DNA from: Paractinoplanes brasiliensis
GTDB taxonomy: Bacteria > Actinomycetota > Actinomycetes > Mycobacteriales > Micromonosporaceae
NCBI RefSeq assembly: GCF_004362215.1
Contig: NZ_SNWR01000001.1
Span: 3,226,001 to 3,290,000 of the forward strand
Reading direction: 5' to 3'
DNA length: 64,000 nt
Under the pieces are notes generated by a model. The model was not told the DNA's origin. It saw only the letters and a program-made list of their open reading frames with translations, and did not search any database. Shown here piece after piece: positions 55,738 to 64,000 of the stretch (position 1 is the stretch's first letter; each line of letters begins with the position of its first letter). The translations under genes were made by a program, and so were the position numbers.

Positions 55738-56064
55738 GTGGAGCGACCCGAGCTGTCGATCACAGTCGAGCACGCACCCGACGAGGTCATCTTCCACCTC
55801 GCCGGGGAGATCGACGTGCTCACCGTGACGAACTTGTCGACGCTGGTCAACGAGGTGCTGGGCGATCCTCCGGCCCGGATCATGCTGGACATGGCCGGCG
55901 TCACCTTCTGCGATTCCCAGGGTCTCGGCACCCTCGTTGTGCTCAGTCGCAAAGCCCAACATGCCCGATCTGTCCTGGCTCTGGCCAACGTCGGCGACTT
56001 CCTGCTGCGCGTGCTCGACATCACGGGTCTGCGCAGCGCCCTCATGATCAGCAGCACAGCCTGA
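55738..56064 (+). CDS. STAS-domain anti-sigma factor antagonist
   Basis: A 108-aa single STAS domain like RsbV/SpoIIAA. The regulatory serine is S60 in TFCDSQGLGTLV. Such proteins, when unphosphorylated, bind an RsbW-type kinase and free a sigma factor. Start is GTG 55738. It lies beside the response regulator and kinase, and the RsbW-PP2C protein at 61167 contains both a kinase-like domain and a phosphatase that could act on it. Confidence 0.9.
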   Translation: MERPELSITVEHAPDEVIFHLAGEIDVLTVTNLSTLVNEVLGDPPARIMLDMAGVTFCDSQGLGTLVVLSRKAQHARSVLALANVGDFLLRVLDITGLRSALMISSTA

Positions 56065-56076
56065 CGGGTTGAGGGC

Positions 56077-56625
56077 TCAGTTTCCCCAACGGGCCTTCTC
56101 GAGCAGGGCCAGCGCCTCGGCGGCGGCGTCGTCACCGCCGGAACGCAGCACCCGGGCCGCCTCGTCGACCGTGTCGGTGAGCCGCTGCCACTGGGCGTCA
56201 CGCTCGCGGGTCTGCTCGGCCTGCGCCTTGAGCTGCTGCGTCTTGTTCCACAGATCGACGAAGATGGAGACCTTGGCCCGCAGCACCCACGGGTCGAACG
56301 GCTTGGTGAGGTAATCCACCGCGCCGACCGCATAGCCCCGCAGAGCGAGCTGGGCATCACGGTCGGCGGCGGTGAGGAACAGGATCGGCACGTGCCGGGT
56401 GCGTTCTCGCCGCTTGATGTGACTGGCGGTCTCGAACCCGTCCATGTTGGGCATCTGCGCGTCCAGCAGGATCACCGCGAAATCGTCGGTGAGCAGCTGT
56501 TTGAGGGCCGCCTCGCCGCTCTCCACCGCCACCGCCGTCACCGGCAGGCCCTGGAGGATGGCCTCCAGGGCGAGCAGGTTGTCCTTGCGGTCGTCGACCA
56601 GCAGGGCCTTAGCGCGCTCCGCCAC
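56077..56625 (-). CDS. Response regulator, receiver domain only (OsaB-like position)
   Basis: A 182-aa receiver protein. The acidic pocket is DD near residue 11-12, the phospho-acceptor is D55 (VILLDAQMPNMDG), and the conserved Lys is in YLTKPFDPW near 106. The remaining 55 residues are a helical coiled coil rather than a DNA-binding domain. It begins (GTG) 21 nt after the stop of the giant kinase, so they form a pair. Its position matches OsaB of Streptomyces. Confidence 0.88.
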   Translation of the reverse strand: MAERAKALLVDDRKDNLLALEAILQGLPVTAVAVESGEAALKQLLTDDFAVILLDAQMPNMDGFETASHIKRRERTRHVPILFLTAADRDAQLALRGYAVGAVDYLTKPFDPWVLRAKVSIFVDLWNKTQQLKAQAEQTRERDAQWQRLTDTVDEAARVLRSGGDDAAAEALALLEKARWGN

Positions 56626-56646
56626 TGTGCTCCCCTCCGTGGATCC

Positions 56647-61053
<4,407 letters not shown>

Positions 61054-61166
61054 GCTGTCCTCACTCGCTGTCCATCTGGCGTGGGCCCCCTATCCTCTCT
61101 CGCCCGACCGGGTCAATGCGAGAGACGACTTTGTGCACGGGCCCACCTACAGGAGAGGATGCAGGC

Positions 61167-63206
61167 GTGTCAGTGGAGGCCGATGCGATCTCGGACACCC
61201 CGGCGGGTGGGCTCGTCCGGCGCGTCCGGCTGCCCAACGACCGGCGTACGCCGGCGGCTGCGCGCGCCCTGGTGCGCTCGGTCCTCGAGGAAGCGGGGCT
61301 GGTGTCCCTGCTCAACGAGGCGCTGCTGCTGACCACCGAGCTTTCCACCAACGCGGTGGTCCACGCCAACACCGAGCTCGACATCGAGGTCCGCGCCGAC
61401 ACCACCGGGCTCACGGTGACTGTCACCGACTTCGCGCCGGGCCCGGTCGAGCAGCTGGCTGTCGGCCCCCGCAACGAGAGCGTGGACATCGGCGAGGTGG
61501 CCGAGCGCGGGCGTGGCCTGCTGCTGGTCGACCACTTCGCGAGCCGGTGGGGCACGGTGCACGAGGGCACGGGCAAGGGCGTGTGGTTCCGGCTCGAGGC
61601 AGCGCCCTCCGACCGGCCCGCCGCGGTGGTGCCCGCCGTCGCCAACGCGGTGGAGGACGACACCCCCAGCGTCGGCGCGCTCACGATGTTGCTGCAGGTC
61701 AATCCCGAGCGTCAGTCCGAGGAAGGCATGGCCGAGTTCGCCGCCGACCTGCTGGCCCAGCTCGCCCGGCTGACCGGCGCGGCGGGCGGGGTGATCCGGC
61801 TCGACCGGGGCGACGGCGGCGGCCGTCAGCTGCTGGCCCGCTACGGCCGGGCGCCGCGCGACGACGCCGACACGATCCGGGTGCCGCTGAGCGTCCAGCG
61901 GCCGTACTCGGGCGAGCTCGAGCTCGACGCCTCCCCCATCGGGTTCGCCCAGCCGCTGGCCACGCTGGTCGCCGAACGCTTCTCGCTGCACCTGGAGAAC
62001 GACCGGCTGCGCCGCACCGACCTGCGCCGGCAGACGTGGCTGACGTTCCTGGCCGAGGCCAGCGAACTGCTCGCCCAGTCGCTCGACGTCAACCTCACGA
62101 TGGCGCTGATCCCGCAGCTGGTGGTGCCGCGGCTGGGCCAGTGGTGTGCGGTGCACACGACCGACGCGTGGGGCCGGCTGCAACTGGCCGCGGTCACGCA
62201 CGCCGACGAGTCCGCGCTGCCGCAGCTGCACGACACCCTGGCCGAGACCGGGCCCGACTCGATCCTGACCCGGCTCGAGGAAGCGTCCCGCCTCGGCACC
62301 CAGGTGATGCTGGGGGCGCCGACCGAGGGGTTCGCGGTGCCGCTGGTCGCCCGCGGCACCCGGCTCGGCACCCTGGCCGTCGGCCGCCACCACCGCATCC
62401 GGCACGACGCCGACGAGGTGAACGTGCTGGAGGACGTGGCCCGGCGGGCGGCCCTGGCCATCGACAACGCCCGCATTCACGACGAAAGGCACAAGGTCGC
62501 CCGTACGCTCCAGGCCTCCCTGCTGCCGCCGGCGCTGCCCAAGGTCGAGGGGGTGGGGTTCGCCGCGGAGTACGTGCCGACCGGCTCGGAGGTGGGCGGC
62601 GACTTCTACGACGTGGTGCCCTCCGGGCCGGACAGCTGGATCGTGGTCGTCGGCGACGTCTCCGGCAAGGGTGTGCAGGCGGCCACGGTGACGGGCCTTG
62701 TCCGCGACGTGATCCGCATCCTGGTCGACGACGGCAAGCCGATGGGCGAGATCCTCTGCCGGGTCAACAAGACGCTGGTGCAGCGAGGTGGCGGGCGCTA
62801 CTGCACGCTGGCCATGGCCTCGGTGACCCGCTCGCCCGACGGGGTGCTCGACGTCTGCCTGCATCTGGCCGGGCACGACCGGGCGGTGCGGGTCAACGCG
62901 GACGGCAAGACGTCCTTCGTGGGTGAGGGCGGCACGGCGCTCGGCCTGCTCGAATCGATCACGTCCCCCGACGTCGACGTGCGGCTGCAGCCGGGCGATT
63001 CCCTGATCTTCTACACCGACGGCGTGACCGAACGCCGCCGCGGCCGCGAACTCTTCGGCACCGGCCGTCTGCGCGACGCCGCGGGCCCGCTGGCCGGCTA
63101 CCCGGCCGAGGTGATGGCGGCCCGCCTGCGCTCCACGACGATCAACTTCTCCGTCGAGGAACCGCGCGACGACATCGCCATCCTGGTCCTCCGCAACGAC
63201 GCCTGA
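61167..63206 (+). CDS. RsbW-like kinase, GAF and PP2C phosphatase fusion (OsaC-like)
   Basis: A 679-aa regulator. The N-terminal HATPase_c_2 domain (about 15-150; N-box NEALLLTTELSTNAVVHA near 49, G-box GRGLLLVDHF) is like anti-sigma kinase RsbW. GAF-like sensor domains fill about 180-440. The C-terminus (about 455-678) is an SpoIIE/RsbU PP2C phosphatase with metal-binding GGDFYDVV, GDVSGKGVQAA, FYTDGVTE and DDIAIL. The GTG at 61167 follows AGGAGAGG. The domain set and place beside the hybrid kinase match OsaC of Streptomyces, which resets the SigB-type osmotic response. Confidence 0.9.
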   Translation: MSVEADAISDTPAGGLVRRVRLPNDRRTPAAARALVRSVLEEAGLVSLLNEALLLTTELSTNAVVHANTELDIEVRADTTGLTVTVTDFAPGPVEQLAVGPRNESVDIGEVAERGRGLLLVDHFASRWGTVHEGTGKGVWFRLEAAPSDRPAAVVPAVANAVEDDTPSVGALTMLLQVNPERQSEEGMAEFAADLLAQLARLTGAAGGVIRLDRGDGGGRQLLARYGRAPRDDADTIRVPLSVQRPYSGELELDASPIGFAQPLATLVAERFSLHLENDRLRRTDLRRQTWLTFLAEASELLAQSLDVNLTMALIPQLVVPRLGQWCAVHTTDAWGRLQLAAVTHADESALPQLHDTLAETGPDSILTRLEEASRLGTQVMLGAPTEGFAVPLVARGTRLGTLAVGRHHRIRHDADEVNVLEDVARRAALAIDNARIHDERHKVARTLQASLLPPALPKVEGVGFAAEYVPTGSEVGGDFYDVVPSGPDSWIVVVGDVSGKGVQAATVTGLVRDVIRILVDDGKPMGEILCRVNKTLVQRGGGRYCTLAMASVTRSPDGVLDVCLHLAGHDRAVRVNADGKTSFVGEGGTALGLLESITSPDVDVRLQPGDSLIFYTDGVTERRRGRELFGTGRLRDAAGPLAGYPAEVMAARLRSTTINFSVEEPRDDIAILVLRNDA

Positions 63207-63303
63207 CCGCCCCCGGCATACGTCTGACCGGCGCGGCTGTGAGCACGATCGAGCCCTCGTATTTGCCCCTTTTCTGCGTTTATTTCATGGCATGGTGTTT
63301 GTC

Positions 63304-63915
63304 ATGGCGAAAACTCAGTACTACACGGCGACGAGCATCGACGGTTACATCGCCGACGAGAACAACTCGCTGGAGTGGCTCTTCGACGTCGACGGCGGCA
63401 ACGAGAACCCGTTCGGCGGCTTCTTCGCGGGCGTCGGCGCGTTCGCCATGGGCGCGACCACCTACGAGTGGGTGCTCGAGAACGACAACGTGCTGGCCGA
63501 GCCGCAGAACTGGCACGACCTGTACGGCGACGTCCCGTGCTGGGTTTTCGCCAACCGTGAGCTGCCGCTTGTGCCCGACGCCAACGTCTTCATGGTCAGC
63601 GGCGACGTGAAGCGCGTCCACGAGGCGATGCTGGTCGCGGCCAAGGGCAAGAACGTCTGGCTCGTCGGCGGCGGTGACCTGGTCGGCCAGTTCGTCGACC
63701 AGGGCCTGCTCGACGAGATCATCCTGGGCATTGCCCCGGTCGTGCTGGGCGGCGGCTCTCCCCTGCTGCCCCGCCACCTGACGGCTCGCCACCTGGCTTT
63801 GACCGGCACGGCGCAGATCGGCCGTTTCGCCTACCTGACGTACGCCGTCGGCAGCGAGCCCGTCCCCGGACGCCACCCCGCCGCGACCGAACACCGCCAC
63901 GCGGTCCTCCACTGA
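63304..63915 (+). CDS. RibD/dihydrofolate reductase family protein
   Basis: A 203-aa protein with the RibD C-terminal/DHFR-like fold. The start YYTATSIDGYIADENNSLEW and the later VWLVGGGDLVGQFVDQGLLD and APVVLGGGSPL are typical. It probably binds NADPH; the substrate is unknown, and real folate reduction is doubtful because these relatives usually are not DHFR. The ATG at 63304 is favoured over one at 63292. No clear ribosome site, and the upstream gap is AT-rich by local standards. Confidence 0.85.
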   Translation: MAKTQYYTATSIDGYIADENNSLEWLFDVDGGNENPFGGFFAGVGAFAMGATTYEWVLENDNVLAEPQNWHDLYGDVPCWVFANRELPLVPDANVFMVSGDVKRVHEAMLVAAKGKNVWLVGGGDLVGQFVDQGLLDEIILGIAPVVLGGGSPLLPRHLTARHLALTGTAQIGRFAYLTYAVGSEPVPGRHPAATEHRHAVLH

Positions 63916-63934
63916 CAGCGTCCCGGCCGGGCCG

Positions 63935-64000
63935 TCAGAAGAACTCTGTGCGGTTCGCCATTTCGACCTCGTGGGCCAGTTCGGGCGGCGCCGCGACGAT
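63935..64000 (-). CDS. 3' end of an unidentified gene
   Basis: The last 21 codons and stop of a minus-strand frame, ending IVAAPPELAHEVEMANRTEF and F. It is in frame to the right edge with typical codon use, and convergent with the reductase gene with a 20-bp gap. Too short to identify. Confidence 0.5.
   Translation of the reverse strand: MVAAPPELAHEVEMANRTEFF

Overview
The window is high-GC actinobacterial DNA with frequent GTG starts, ATGA/GTGA start-stop overlaps and strong GGAGG-type ribosome sites. The gene set (menaquinone-only complex I, futalosine-route menaquinone genes, MenJ-like reductase, BldC, a HelD-type RNA polymerase remodeller, an Osa-like HAMP-array kinase) suggests a filamentous actinomycete. 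My best guess is the Micromonosporaceae (Actinoplanes-like); this is inference from gene content, not from a marker gene. It looks like chromosomal core plus ordinary accessory genes. I saw no insertion sequence, prophage, CRISPR array, rRNA or tRNA.

Layout. 1-8930 (minus strand): the complex I operon nuoA-B-C-D-E-F-G-H, with nuoH cut by the window edge and nuoE carrying a long disordered tail. 9001-12978: menaquinone genes menJ, a small unknown gene, menG and mqnC. 13132-17011: an SNF2 helicase and SWIM zinc-finger pair. 17205-24915: a secreted GH64/ricin-lectin glucanase with a LacI-type operator, an aldo-keto reductase, an SDR with a divergent AraC regulator, a methyltransferase, an LPVTG wall-anchored protein and mqnA. 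24912-26707: a broken MFS transporter behind an ArsR-type regulator, then a mazEF toxin-antitoxin pair. 26910-32470: HelD, a four-gene ABC-export operon with its own regulator and a palindromic operator, and a VOC protein.

32487-35478: a btuFCD-type vitamin B12 uptake operon under a cobalamin riboswitch. 35488-36988: two small membrane proteins and a strange, cysteine-free remnant of the radical SAM enzyme MqnE. 37213-43747: an NlpC/P60 wall hydrolase with a Pro-Thr/Ser-Gly tail, a 745-residue proline-rich membrane-anchored protein, and a DEAD-box helicase with a long structured leader. 43843-48587: a glycolipid-binding-domain protein, an Lrp regulator, bldC, and the late menaquinone genes ubiX, mqnP and ubiD. 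48704-55579: a secreted unknown protein, then a translationally coupled heme and cytochrome c maturation operon (hemL, phosphatase, resA, ccdA, resB, ccsB). 55738-63206: a STAS protein, a response regulator, a 1468-residue HAMP-array hybrid kinase and an RsbW-GAF-PP2C phosphatase, resembling the Streptomyces osaABC osmotic-stress system. The right end holds a RibD/DHFR-like protein and the tail of another gene.

Respiration is the main theme: complex I, menaquinone synthesis by the futalosine route, heme synthesis and cytochrome c assembly all lie here. The most intriguing item is the MqnE-like gene at 36323-36988. It keeps the ends of MqnE but has lost the whole iron-sulfur/radical-SAM core while remaining an intact reading frame.
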